A DNA stretch of 64,000 nucleotides, from contig SEAC01000015.1 in the NCBI GenBank assembly GCA_004173235.1, forward strand, positions 186,001-250,000. Reading direction: 5' to 3'. A program made the position numbers and the translations under genes. The stretch comes from Chitinophagaceae bacterium (lineage in GTDB: Bacteria > Bacteroidota > Bacteroidia > Chitinophagales > Chitinophagaceae). Below, one piece after another: positions 8,270-18,136 of this stretch (positions are counted from its first letter, which is position 1; every line of letters begins with the position of its first letter). The notes under the pieces are model-generated. The model did not search any database. It was not told the origin of the DNA and was given only the letters and a program-made list of their open reading frames with translations.

Positions 8270-11200
8270 ATGTTTCAAAAGTTCATACACCGGCCGGTCC
8301 TTTCGATCGTGCTGTCGCTACTCATCGTCTTCCTGGGCGTGCTGTCGCTGATGCGGCTGCCCGTCACCCAGTTCCCTACCATTTCGCCACCAAAGGTCAA
8401 CGTGTCGGCAGAATATCCCGGCGCCAACGGCGAGCTGATGACCAAGGCGGTACTCATTCCGCTCGAGCGTGCCATCAACGGCGTGCCCGGCATGAAGTAC
8501 ATGGCTTCCGACGCCGGCAACGACGGCGAGGCCAGTATCCAGGTGATCTTCAACCTCGGCACCGATCCGAACCTCGCAGCCGTGAACGTGCAAAACCGCG
8601 TGGCCTCCGTAGTAAACAAGCTGCCGCCGCTCGTAGTGCGCGAAGGCGTGAAGATCACCCGCGAGGAATCGAACATGCTGCTTTACGTGAACCTGTTCAG
8701 CAGCGACACGACCCTCGACCAGAAGTTCCTGTTCAACTTCGCCGACATCAACATTCTTCCCGAGTTGAAGCGTGTAAACGGCGTTGGCTTCGCCGACATC
8801 CTCGGCAACCGCGAATACGCAATGCGGATCTGGCTCAAGCCCGACCGGATGCTCGCCTACAAGATCTCGTCGGACGAAGTAATGAAAGCCCTCGACGAGC
8901 AAAGCCTGGAAGCCTCGCCCGGCAAGGCCGGCGAGGCATCGGGACAACGCTCCGAAGCGTTTGTGTACGTGCTCAAATACCCGGGACGCTATACCACCAA
9001 AGAGGAATACGGCAACATCGTTTTGCGCGCGAGCGCCGGGGGTGAGCTCCTTCGCCTCAAAGACGTGGCCGACATTGAATTCGGCTCATCGATGTACGAC
9101 CTGTACTCGAACCTGAATGGGCGTTCCTCCGCGGCTATTGTGTTGAAGCAATCGTATGGCAGCAACGCGAGCCAGGTGATCGCCGACGTGAAAGCGAAGC
9201 TGAAGGAGATCAAGGGCAACAGCTTTCCGAAGGGCATCGACTACGAAATCAGTTACGATGTTTCCAAATTCCTCGACGCATCGATCGACAAGGTTTTGCA
9301 CACGCTGCTCGAAGCTTTCATCCTTGTGGGACTCGTGGTGTTCCTGTTTCTCGGAGACTGGCGCTCCACGCTGATTCCAGCCATCGCAGTGCCGGTGTCG
9401 CTCATCGGCACCTTCCTCTTTATGCAACTGTTCGGAATCACGCTCAACCTCATCACGCTCTTCGCGTTGGTGCTGGCCATCGGCATCGTGGTAGACAATG
9501 CGATCGTGGTGATTGAAGCGGTGCATGCCAAGATGGAGTTGAAGAACCTTGCGCCGGTGCAGGCTACCGAAGAAGCGATGCACGAGATCAGCGGCGCCAT
9601 CATTGCCATCACGCTTGTCATGGCGGCCGTATTTATACCGGTTGCGTTCATGTCGGGCCCTGTAGGCATCTTCTACCGGCAGTTCTCCATCACCATGTCG
9701 GTTGCGATCGTATTGTCGGGTATCGTGGCGCTTACGCTCACGCCGGCCCTCTGCGCGATGATGCTTCGGAATACGCACGGGCAGCAGCGGCCCAGGTCGA
9801 TCGTCAACCGCGGGCTGGATGGATTCAATGCCTGGTTCAACCGTGTTACCGGTCGCTATGGCAACCTGCTGCGACGCGTGGTGAACAAGCGTGTGCTCAC
9901 GTTTCTGCTGCTGGTGGGATTTTGCGGCGGCATTGCGTGGCTCAACGGAACGCTTCCCTCGGGCTTCATTCCAAACGAAGACCAGGGTATGTTTTATGCT
10001 GTGATCCAGACGCCGCCCGGCTCATCGCTCGAACGTACCAACGAACTGTCGCAGCAACTGCAGCAACTGGCCGAGGGCATTGAAGATGTGCAGTCGGTAT
10101 CGTCGCTCGCAGGCTACGAGATCCTGTCGGAGGGCACCGGTTCCAACACTGGCACCTGCCTGGTGAATTTGAAAAGCTGGGACGAGCGCAAGCACAATGT
10201 GCAACAGGTGATGGCAGAACTGGAAGAGAAGGCAAAGTCGCTCCCGGGTGCAAGCTTCGAATTCTTCCAGCCACCGGCCGTTCCGGGCTACGGTGCCGCC
10301 GGCGGTTTCGAGCTGCGCCTCCTGGACAAGGGTGGTTCGGGAGACTACCGCAAAATGGAGCAGGTGAGCCGCGACTTCGTGGCCGCGCTGAGCAAGCGGC
10401 CCGAGCTGACGTCGGTGTTCACCTTCTACAGCGCCTCTTTCCCGCAATACATCCTGCGCATCGACAACGACCTTGCGCAGCAAAAAGGCGTGACGATCGA
10501 GAACGCGATGAATACGCTCTCTACGCTCGTGGGCAGCAACTACGAAACGAGCTTCATCAAATACGACCGCCAGTACAAAGTGATGGTGCAGGCTTCGCCG
10601 CAATACCGCGCGCTGCCCGACGACATCCTCAAGCTGTATGTAAAGAACGATCGCGACGAGATGGTACCGTTCTCCGCATTCATGCGGCTGGAAAAAACCT
10701 ACGGCCTCTCGGAGATCACGCGGCACAACCTGTACAATGCTGCCGAGATCAGCGGCGCTTCGGCGCCCGGGTACAGCAGCGGCGCGGCCATCGCGGCCGT
10801 TAATGAAGTTGCGAAGACTGCGCTTCCGCGCGGCTTCGGCATCGACTGGGCGGGCATTTCGGCCGACGAAGTAGCACGCGGTAACGAGGCGATCTACATC
10901 TTCCTCATCTGCCTCGGGTTTGTATATCTACTGCTCGCTGCGCAGTATGAAAGTTTCCTGCTTCCTTTCCCGGTTCTGCTTTCGCTGCCCGCGGGGATAT
11001 TCGGCACTTTCTTCCTGCTCAAGGTGATGGGACTCGAAAACAACATCTACGCACAGGTGGCGATGGTAATGCTGATCGGCCTGTTGGGTAAGAACGCGGT
11101 GCTCATCGTGGAATTTGCCGTGCAGCAACACCGGTCGGGTCGTTCCGTGCTGGAGGCGGCCATCGAGGGTTCGGTGCAGCGCTTCCGCCCGATCCTGATG

Positions 11201-11473
11201 ACCTCGTTCGCATTCATTGCCGGGCTCATCCCGTTGCTGTTTGCAAGCGGACCGGGCGCGCTGGGCAACCGCACCATCGGCACTGCCGCGGCGGGGGGAA
11301 TGCTGTTCGGAACCATTTTCGGCGTACTGCTTATTCCCGGGCTGTATTACGTGTTTGGAAAGATCTCCGAGCGCAATCCGCTGGTGAAAGAAGAAAGGGA
11401 GAACCCGCTCACAGAGGAGATCGACAAGCACACCGAAACACTTGATTTTACGAAAAACGACAATTATGCTTAA
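8270..11473 (+). CDS. RND multidrug efflux pump, inner-membrane subunit (HAE1 type)
   Basis: 1067 residues, the usual size of AcrB/MexB. The protein starts MFQKFIHRPVLSIVLSLLIV, has twelve membrane segments in the 1+5+1+5 pattern and two large periplasmic loops. Known family landmarks are LPVTQFPTISPPKVNVSAEYPGA, GADAxx-like porter segments, and FVYLLLAAQYESFLLPFPVL near the second half. The proton-relay helix reads GIVVDNAIVVIEAV: D409 is kept, but the second acid of AcrB (D408) is Asn410; this variant recurs in Bacteroidetes pumps. It exports drugs, detergents or other hydrophobic compounds driven by protons. The stop overlaps the outer-membrane factor start by 8 bases. Confidence 0.97.
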   Translation: MFQKFIHRPVLSIVLSLLIVFLGVLSLMRLPVTQFPTISPPKVNVSAEYPGANGELMTKAVLIPLERAINGVPGMKYMASDAGNDGEASIQVIFNLGTDPNLAAVNVQNRVASVVNKLPPLVVREGVKITREESNMLLYVNLFSSDTTLDQKFLFNFADINILPELKRVNGVGFADILGNREYAMRIWLKPDRMLAYKISSDEVMKALDEQSLEASPGKAGEASGQRSEAFVYVLKYPGRYTTKEEYGNIVLRASAGGELLRLKDVADIEFGSSMYDLYSNLNGRSSAAIVLKQSYGSNASQVIADVKAKLKEIKGNSFPKGIDYEISYDVSKFLDASIDKVLHTLLEAFILVGLVVFLFLGDWRSTLIPAIAVPVSLIGTFLFMQLFGITLNLITLFALVLAIGIVVDNAIVVIEAVHAKMELKNLAPVQATEEAMHEISGAIIAITLVMAAVFIPVAFMSGPVGIFYRQFSITMSVAIVLSGIVALTLTPALCAMMLRNTHGQQRPRSIVNRGLDGFNAWFNRVTGRYGNLLRRVVNKRVLTFLLLVGFCGGIAWLNGTLPSGFIPNEDQGMFYAVIQTPPGSSLERTNELSQQLQQLAEGIEDVQSVSSLAGYEILSEGTGSNTGTCLVNLKSWDERKHNVQQVMAELEEKAKSLPGASFEFFQPPAVPGYGAAGGFELRLLDKGGSGDYRKMEQVSRDFVAALSKRPELTSVFTFYSASFPQYILRIDNDLAQQKGVTIENAMNTLSTLVGSNYETSFIKYDRQYKVMVQASPQYRALPDDILKLYVKNDRDEMVPFSAFMRLEKTYGLSEITRHNLYNAAEISGASAPGYSSGAAIAAVNEVAKTALPRGFGIDWAGISADEVARGNEAIYIFLICLGFVYLLLAAQYESFLLPFPVLLSLPAGIFGTFFLLKVMGLENNIYAQVAMVMLIGLLGKNAVLIVEFAVQQHRSGRSVLEAAIEGSVQRFRPILMTSFAFIAGLIPLLFASGPGALGNRTIGTAAAGGMLFGTIFGVLLIPGLYYVFGKISERNPLVKEERENPLTEEIDKHTETLDFTKNDNYA

Positions 11474-12890
11474 TGCAAACAGAACGCGCTTTGCAGCGTT
11501 GTTCCTCATCATATTATCGGCCTGCAAGGTGCCTGCACTGGTACAGGTGCAGCCGCACAACGCGCTGCCGGCGCGGTTTTCCGAAGGCGATAGCAGCGTT
11601 GCTGCCGCGCCGGGCTGGCGGCAGTTCTTTCCCGATGCGAACCTGCAACACCTGATCGATACGGCGCTGGCGCGCAACCAGGAGTTGATGATCACCTACC
11701 AGGAGCTGCAGGTCGTGCGCAACGAAGTGTTGCTGCGGCAGGCTGCGCTGCGGCCGTCGGTAGCAGCGCGTTTGGGCATGGGAGTAGAAAAGGTGGGCCG
11801 CTACACCAGCCAGGGTGCTGGTGATGCCAGCACCGAGATCGAAGATGGCAAGGAGATGCCCGAGCCGTTGCCCGACTTCACGGGTGCATTGTATGCACGG
11901 TGGGAAGCCGACATCTGGAAGAAGCTGCGAACGGCCAAGCAGGCCGCCGTTGCGCGCTACCTCGCAACGCAGGAAGGAAGGAACTTCCTGCAAACCGGCG
12001 TGCTCTCCGAAGTGGCGTCTGCATATTACGAACTGCTTGCGCTCGACAACCAGCTTGCGATCGTGGAGCGCAACGGTGCTTTGCAGCAGAACGCACTCGA
12101 GCTGATGAAAGTGCAGAAGGAAGCGAGTCGCGTGACGGAGCTGGCGGTACAGAAATTTTCGGCCGAAGTATTTCACACGCAAAGCCTCGCCTTCGATCTG
12201 CGGCAACAGATCCGCGAAACGGAGAATCGCATCAACCTGCTGCTGGGCCGTTACCCGCAGCCCGTGGCGCGGGCGAAGCAGGAATTGCTCGAACTGCCGG
12301 TGCCACAAACACCGGCCGGGTTGCCGGCTCAGTTGCTGGCCAATCGTCCCGATATACGACAGGCGGAGCTACAACTGCAGGCGGCGCGGCTTGATGTGCA
12401 GGTAGCACGTAAAGAATTCTATCCTTCCCTCGACATCAGCGCGACGCTGGGGCTGCAGGCCTTCAAGCCCGGCTACCTTGCAAAGCTTCCTGCATCGCTG
12501 CTGTACAACGTGGGTGCGGATCTCGCGGGTCCGCTGATCAACCGCAATGCCATCCGTGCGGAGTTCAACAGTGCCAATGCAAGGCAGCTGCAGGCGCTGT
12601 ATGGCTATGAGCGCAACGTGCTGAATGCATACCTCGAAGTGGCCAACGCACTTTCGCGCAGCGGCAATCTGGCACAGGGCTATGCGCTGCGCAGCCGCGA
12701 GGTGGAGGCCCTGAACCGGTCGACCGACATCGCCAACGACCTGTTCCGTTCGGCGCGCGCCGATTACCTCGAAGTGCTCATGACGCAACGCGATGCTCTG
12801 GAAGCGAAACTCGAGCTTGTGGAAACGAAGAAGGCACAGTTCCTCGCAGCCGTGCAGCTGTACCGCGCGCTTGGTGGAGGTTTGCGTTGA
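11466..12890 (+). CDS. TolC-like outer-membrane efflux lipoprotein (NodT family)
   Basis: 474 residues from ATG 11466, which overlaps the pump stop (ATGCTTAA). A lipoprotein signal ends at the lipobox IILSAC. The two repeated outer-membrane efflux (OEP) halves are visible, with long Ala/Leu/Gln-rich helices and the family marks LIDTALARNQELMITYQELQ, YYELLALDNQLAIVERN, LLANRPDIRQAELQLQAA and the second-half DLFRSARADYLEVLMTQRDAL. It forms the trimeric outer-membrane duct completing the efflux tripartite complex with the two preceding genes. No regulator gene is adjacent on this side. Confidence 0.95.
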   Translation: MLNANRTRFAALFLIILSACKVPALVQVQPHNALPARFSEGDSSVAAAPGWRQFFPDANLQHLIDTALARNQELMITYQELQVVRNEVLLRQAALRPSVAARLGMGVEKVGRYTSQGAGDASTEIEDGKEMPEPLPDFTGALYARWEADIWKKLRTAKQAAVARYLATQEGRNFLQTGVLSEVASAYYELLALDNQLAIVERNGALQQNALELMKVQKEASRVTELAVQKFSAEVFHTQSLAFDLRQQIRETENRINLLLGRYPQPVARAKQELLELPVPQTPAGLPAQLLANRPDIRQAELQLQAARLDVQVARKEFYPSLDISATLGLQAFKPGYLAKLPASLLYNVGADLAGPLINRNAIRAEFNSANARQLQALYGYERNVLNAYLEVANALSRSGNLAQGYALRSREVEALNRSTDIANDLFRSARADYLEVLMTQRDALEAKLELVETKKAQFLAAVQLYRALGGGLR

Positions 12891-12981
12891 TGTAACGGTT
12901 GCGTAATCACACTAATGCCTCCAAACTTTTTCGTCGCATTGTCCGGCTTTCGATAATATTACCGCGTCAATACGCTGCAAT

Positions 12982-15900
12982 ATGCGACACCTGCTCTTTT
13001 ATCCGCTTGTGCGATGGACATCCGTCCTAATTTGTTTTCTGTTCGCCGTCCACACCTCCGGCCAGGCTTTGCAGCTCGTGGTGCCTATGGGGCATCACCG
13101 GTTTTCGAACCCACGCCTCAATGGCCCCGGCGACTTGCTGTTGTCGCAGGAGAACCAGGTGTTGCTGGTTTGGGATGTCAAGTACCGGCGCGTGCTGTAC
13201 AACCTCACCGAATCGGGGCGCAAGTTGATCACGGCCGAATTCAGCCCTGGCGGCTACGAGCTGCTTGTAGTTACTGATGATTCGGCGGCGCGGTTGATCG
13301 ACCTGCGTACGGGAGCCCTGCGGCACCGGATAAGGTTTCGGAACACCAAGCTGGCCGATGCAGCGTTTTCGGGCGACGGCAACCGAATTATTACGGCCCA
13401 TGACGACAGCAGCATCGTAAGCTGGGATGCGGCACGGATGGTTGTTACATCGGTGCGGAAGTGGGACGGCATCCCGCTTTCGATTGCGTCGAACGCTTCG
13501 GGCGACTACTTGTTGATAGCGCACGACAGCACGGTGGTGGACGGGGCCAGCGGCGACGTTACCAGGACGCGCGTCCATCGCCTGTTGCATGTTGCTACAG
13601 GCAAAAAGAGGCCGCTCAACGGGTTTGTAGCCTTCGTGCCCGCGCGCAATGCATTGCTGCGCATGGCGTCTGCGGCGCGCCTCGAAGACGTGGCCACCGG
13701 ACGCCTGCTGCTATCGATGCCGCATTCTTTTAGCGGGGCCTGGTGCCTTTCGCCGGACGGCCGCTACTTTGCCACGGGCGATAATTTCGATATTCACGTT
13801 TGGAACCTGCAGCAGGGGAAGCTCGAAAAGAAGCTCCCGGTGCGCATCAGCAGCGGCGTGATCACGGAGCTGAAAATGCATGCCTTTGCCGACAGCAACC
13901 GGCGCATCATTGCCTCGTACGACCGCGAGGTGCAGGTGCTCGATTGGAAGGGCAGGGGCACGGAATTCACGGGCTGGGATAGCCTCCGGATGCTGATGGA
14001 TCCGCAAGCGCGAATTCCGGACGATATATCGGTAAGCCGAAACGGCAAGGCCATTGCCGGTAGCTACAGCGATGGTCGTATACGGGTATACCACTTCCCC
14101 GATTTGCATTTCCCTGCAGTGCTCGAAGGGCATTCGCCCATCGTAAATGGCATTCGCTACAACAAGCGCTATGGCCGGCTGTTCAGCATGCACAATTACA
14201 AAGATGTAAAATGCTGGAACCTGCAACGGATGCGTTTGGATTATACCATTACCGACACCACGTTTTGCGCCGCGGCCAACGCGTTTCGGTTTTGCCGGAG
14301 CGGGGAGAATCTTTTTGTAGATGTATGTGAGGGCTTTGAAGGCATTTTCGATGTAGCTACCGGGAAGCCCCTGAACATCGATAGTGTGGGCGAAGACTGC
14401 CGCAGCCCGCTTGCCAGCGCTGCTAACAAAACGCGGCTGCAGAAAGGGTATGTGCAGGGATGGTCGATCGTGGATGCCGACACGGATTCGTTGCTCCGCA
14501 TGATCGATTCCAGCGGGTATGTGAAACAGGCCTTTCTTTCACCCGGTGGCACCAAACTGGTGTTGACAACGAACCTGGTGGACGCTGTTGGTTTGGATAA
14601 GGGCATTAATGTGCAATTAATAGACCTCATCAAAGGCGATACACTGCAGTTGCTGCAATCGGCCGCCGAACTGGAAGATGTTCAGTTTGGTGACCGCGAA
14701 GACCAGATGGTGGTGCTCACAAAGGACCGTGGGGTCTTGCTCTTCGAGCAGGGAGCGAACGTGCCCTACTACCTCGGTGAGTATCGCTCCGCGGCATTCG
14801 TAGGCGACAGCCTTCTTGCCCTCGCCGATCTGTCGGAGATCGTTCTTTACCAACTGAAGCACCATCGTTTGCAGGCCCACCTCATCGCCCTGCAAGGCGA
14901 TGACTTCCTCGTGCTGCTGCCCGATGGCTATTATAGCGCGCACCTGCAAAACCTGGGCAAGCTGCATTATACCAGGAACGGAAAGATCGTGTCGTTCGAG
15001 CAACTCGACCTGCGCTACAATCGTCCCGACAAAGTGCTAACCGCCTTCGGCAGCAAAGACACGGTGCTGGTTGCCGCTTACCGCAATGCCTACCTGAAGC
15101 GCTTGCAGCGGCTGGGTATCGACACTGCTTCTTTTGCCGAAGGCTCCGCCGTGCCCAACGGCGACTTCGTAGGCCGCGAGCAGCTAGCGGCGCAGCAGCG
15201 CGGTCGAAAGCTCACAATCAGGTATCGCGCAACGGATAGTTTGTCCGCTCTTGAAGGTTTCAATGTGTGGGTCAATGAAGTACCTCTTTTCGGTTCGCGC
15301 GGGATGCGGCTCGATGGGCAACGGGCGCTCTTCGACACCACCATGCAGATCGTTCTATCGCGCGGCGAAAACCGCATTGAAGCATCGGTGCGCAACCGCG
15401 CAGGTTTGGAGAGCTACCGCATGCCGCTGTTCGTGAGCTACCTGCCTCCCGATTCGGTGGGCGGAAAGACGCATTTCATCGGGATCGGAGCAAACCGTTT
15501 TGCAGACAGCACTTACAACCTGAGCTGGAGCGTGAAAGATATCCGTGACCTCTGCGGCAAGTTGAGGGAAAAATACCCGGCCATGCTCGTCGACACTTTA
15601 TTCGATGAGCAAGTGACGCGCGAGAACATACTGGCCCTGAAGAAGAAACTTTTACTGCTGGACGAAGAAGACCGCGTGATCGTTTCGTATTCCGGGCATG
15701 GCGTGTTAAGCAGCAAGCTCGATTATTACCTGAGCACCTGGAATATCGGGTTCCAGAATCCGGCTAATAACGGATTGCCTTACGATGAGTTTGAGGCCCT
15801 GCTGGATAGCATCCGCCCGCGCCGGAAGCTGGTGCTGATCGATGCCTGCCACAGCGGGGAGGTAGACAAAGAGGAAGTAGCGAAGATCGAAGCGGGCAGG

Positions 15901-16257
15901 TCGCAGTTCGACAGCACAGGCGTTCGTCCACGCGGAATAGCGGTGACGAAGTCGAAGCAACGTTTGGGCATGCGCAGTGCCTTCGAGCTGATGCAGGAAT
16001 TATTCACCCAAGTGAGCAGGGGCACCGGCACCACCATCATAGCAGCCGCCGGCGGCACTCAGTTTGCCTTCGAGCGCGGCGACTTCGCCAACGGCGTTTT
16101 TACGTACAGTTTTCTCAATGCGCTGCAGCGCTTCCGGCATATCTCGGTTATCGAATTATCTGGTTGGCTCAGCGCACAGGTAGAGCAGCTGACGGGTGGC
16201 TTGCAGCGGCCCGCAAGCCGGGGCAGCAACAACCAAACTAATTGGATGGTTTGGTAA
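12982..16257 (+). CDS. exported WD40-repeat protein with C-terminal caspase-like (C14) domain
   Basis: 1091 residues. An N-terminal signal peptide (MRHLLFYPLVRWTSVLICFLFAVHTSGQ) is followed by about 620 residues of WD40-type blades (for example SPDGRYFATGDNFDIHVWNL and SRNGKAIAGSYSDGRIRVY), enough for two propellers. An Ig-like stretch (about 740-825) leads to a caspase fold from about 830: THFIGIGANRF strand, the catalytic histidine in SYSGHG (H906) and the catalytic cysteine in DACHSGE (C956). The catalytic pair is intact, so it is predicted to be an active cysteine protease of the bacterial orthocaspase/metacaspase group. Export is unusual for caspases, although WD40-caspase fusions with signal peptides occur in Bacteroidetes. 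Role unknown; it is not part of a visible operon. Confidence 0.88.
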   Translation: MRHLLFYPLVRWTSVLICFLFAVHTSGQALQLVVPMGHHRFSNPRLNGPGDLLLSQENQVLLVWDVKYRRVLYNLTESGRKLITAEFSPGGYELLVVTDDSAARLIDLRTGALRHRIRFRNTKLADAAFSGDGNRIITAHDDSSIVSWDAARMVVTSVRKWDGIPLSIASNASGDYLLIAHDSTVVDGASGDVTRTRVHRLLHVATGKKRPLNGFVAFVPARNALLRMASAARLEDVATGRLLLSMPHSFSGAWCLSPDGRYFATGDNFDIHVWNLQQGKLEKKLPVRISSGVITELKMHAFADSNRRIIASYDREVQVLDWKGRGTEFTGWDSLRMLMDPQARIPDDISVSRNGKAIAGSYSDGRIRVYHFPDLHFPAVLEGHSPIVNGIRYNKRYGRLFSMHNYKDVKCWNLQRMRLDYTITDTTFCAAANAFRFCRSGENLFVDVCEGFEGIFDVATGKPLNIDSVGEDCRSPLASAANKTRLQKGYVQGWSIVDADTDSLLRMIDSSGYVKQAFLSPGGTKLVLTTNLVDAVGLDKGINVQLIDLIKGDTLQLLQSAAELEDVQFGDREDQMVVLTKDRGVLLFEQGANVPYYLGEYRSAAFVGDSLLALADLSEIVLYQLKHHRLQAHLIALQGDDFLVLLPDGYYSAHLQNLGKLHYTRNGKIVSFEQLDLRYNRPDKVLTAFGSKDTVLVAAYRNAYLKRLQRLGIDTASFAEGSAVPNGDFVGREQLAAQQRGRKLTIRYRATDSLSALEGFNVWVNEVPLFGSRGMRLDGQRALFDTTMQIVLSRGENRIEASVRNRAGLESYRMPLFVSYLPPDSVGGKTHFIGIGANRFADSTYNLSWSVKDIRDLCGKLREKYPAMLVDTLFDEQVTRENILALKKKLLLLDEEDRVIVSYSGHGVLSSKLDYYLSTWNIGFQNPANNGLPYDEFEALLDSIRPRRKLVLIDACHSGEVDKEEVAKIEAGRSQFDSTGVRPRGIAVTKSKQRLGMRSAFELMQELFTQVSRGTGTTIIAAAGGTQFAFERGDFANGVFTYSFLNALQRFRHISVIELSGWLSAQVEQLTGGLQRPASRGSNNQTNWMVW

Positions 16258-16291
16258 TGCGTGTGGAGGGAAGTCGCCAAAAGCGCTTCGG

Positions 16292-18112
16292 TCAGGGCCG
16301 GTTGGCCAGCACAATCACTCCCATTGCCGGTATACGAACCTGCGCAAGCGCCTTGGTGGAAAGCGCGTCGCGGAACCCGGCTTTCCTCAAGCGCTCGTGT
16401 TGGAATAGAGCGGGTTGGGTACCGCGGTTGATGATCACGATCACTTCTTCCTCTCCGAGCTTCCGGCTGAAGGCGTACAATTGCTGCGCGTCATCTGCAG
16501 CAAGCGTTTCGTAACTGCCGGTGCGGAGCGCGGGATATTTTTTGCGGAGCCCGATGAATCGTTGGTACCACGAAAAAAGTTCTGCATTGAAGGAAACGTT
16601 GTCGGGGGCGTGGCGGCTTTGATCCGGGTTGTGGGTTTCGGCCTCGTAGCGCAGGTCCGACCATACCATCGGCTTGCGGCAATCCGGGTCGTTGGAGCCC
16701 CACATACCTGCTTCGTCGCCATAATAGATCATCGGCGCACCCAGGTAAAGCAGCTGGAAGGCCGCGATGAGCTTTTGCTTCTGCAATTGCGCGGGTGTTG
16801 GTTTGCGGGCGTTGTACGAAGCGTTGTTGCTCTTCTGGCTCCAGTTGAAATACTTTCCCCAGTCGCCAAAGCGCCTGCCATCCGGGTTGGCTACGGCGCT
16901 GCCAATGCGTGTGGCATCGTGGCTGTTCATCAGGTTTTGCATGTTGAGCGCCACGCCATTTCCAAAGGCTTCGCGAAGGGCGCGCAGACGCTGGTCGAAT
17001 TCGCTGGCCTTGATGGCAAGGCTGTCCTGCACAATGAAGTCGTGCACGATGAACGCGAAGTTGTAGTTCATCGTCGCATCAAACTCGTCGCCCTGCAGGT
17101 AGGGACGCGTGCGCTCGATGGGGTCCACCAGTTCGGCCGTCATGTAGGCTTCGGGGTTGATGGAGCGAACGTGGCGGCGCCAGTCTTTCCAGAACGCGTG
17201 GCTCACATCATAAGCGACGTCGAGGCGCCAGCCATCGATGCCGTGCGCGATGCCCTTGTTCATGGGGTTCATCCAGCGACGCGTTGCGTTGAAGATGTAT
17301 TGCTTCGGACCGGCCACGATGCCGGTGCTGTCTTCGCGAAATTCCGGCAGCGTGCGCACACCGAACCATCCCTTGTATTTGAACGGCGTGCCTTTGGCGC
17401 TGTCGCGAAAGCTCTGAACGATGAACCAGTCTTTGTATGGCGATCGCTCCTGGTTGCGCTCGAGGTCCTGGAAGGCGAAATTGCGGATGCCCACATGGTT
17501 GAATACGCCGTCGAAGATGATCCGCATCCCGCGACGGTGCACTTCGTCAATAAGTTTCAGCGCAAGCTTGTCGGCGGAGGTCCACACCCAACTTGCAGTA
17601 TCCAGCGGGTTCTCCGTTGCCATCAGCCGCTTGTCGCCTTCGGGGTCCGGACCGAACGTAGGATCGATGTGATGGTAAAGAAGTGCATCATACTTATGCG
17701 AAGAAGGCGACCAGAAGAGGGGCGTGGAGTAAATGGCTTCCACACCCAGCGACTTCAGGTAATCGAGCTTGTCGATCATACCCTGGATGTCGCCCCCGTA
17801 GCGGCGGCGCTGGAGGTTGAACCAGATGTTCTGGTGATTGTCCTGCTCGTAGGGCTGCAGCTGGTACCAATCGCTGGTCCAGGGATGCGTTTGGAAGGCC
17901 GAAGTATCATCGAAGGGATAAGCGCCGGTGAGGTCGCCCTTTTTCGGGTCGTTGGACCCATCGCCGTTGCGGAAGCGCTCGGGAAAGATCTGGTACCAAA
18001 CGATCCCCTTGCTCCAGTCGGGCGTATGGTCGTTCTGTGCGGCAACCGTTGAAGCCGAGAGGAGCGCGAGCATTCCGTAACAGGCGTTGCGAAGCGTGTG
18101 CATGATATTCAT
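16292..18112 (-). CDS. exported GH13 alpha-amylase/neopullulanase-type enzyme
   Basis: 606 residues with a signal peptide (MHTLRNACYGMLALLSASTVAAQ; starts at 18112 and 18103 are both possible). The body opens with KGIVWYQIFPERFRNGD, the mark of the cyclomaltodextrinase/neopullulanase group of GH13. Catalytic residues are intact: nucleophile D298 in DGWRLDVA, acid/base E327 in MTAELVD and the transition-state Asp D399 in NSHDATR. It should hydrolyse alpha-1,4-glucans or maltodextrins in the periplasm or outside. It lies 24 bases behind the GH13 lipoprotein gene, so both form one operon. It converges on the caspase gene with 34 bases between stops. Confidence 0.93.
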   Translation of the reverse strand: MNIMHTLRNACYGMLALLSASTVAAQNDHTPDWSKGIVWYQIFPERFRNGDGSNDPKKGDLTGAYPFDDTSAFQTHPWTSDWYQLQPYEQDNHQNIWFNLQRRRYGGDIQGMIDKLDYLKSLGVEAIYSTPLFWSPSSHKYDALLYHHIDPTFGPDPEGDKRLMATENPLDTASWVWTSADKLALKLIDEVHRRGMRIIFDGVFNHVGIRNFAFQDLERNQERSPYKDWFIVQSFRDSAKGTPFKYKGWFGVRTLPEFREDSTGIVAGPKQYIFNATRRWMNPMNKGIAHGIDGWRLDVAYDVSHAFWKDWRRHVRSINPEAYMTAELVDPIERTRPYLQGDEFDATMNYNFAFIVHDFIVQDSLAIKASEFDQRLRALREAFGNGVALNMQNLMNSHDATRIGSAVANPDGRRFGDWGKYFNWSQKSNNASYNARKPTPAQLQKQKLIAAFQLLYLGAPMIYYGDEAGMWGSNDPDCRKPMVWSDLRYEAETHNPDQSRHAPDNVSFNAELFSWYQRFIGLRKKYPALRTGSYETLAADDAQQLYAFSRKLGEEEVIVIINRGTQPALFQHERLRKAGFRDALSTKALAQVRIPAMGVIVLANRP

Positions 18113-18136
18113 AAGGAGAGGGTAGTTCGTTATTGA

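Noticed and set aside
16415-18052. Long plus-strand frame opposite the GH13 gene at 16292-18112
   Set aside because: The minus strand holds a GH13 enzyme with all catalytic residues; the antisense frame has no recognisable domain.
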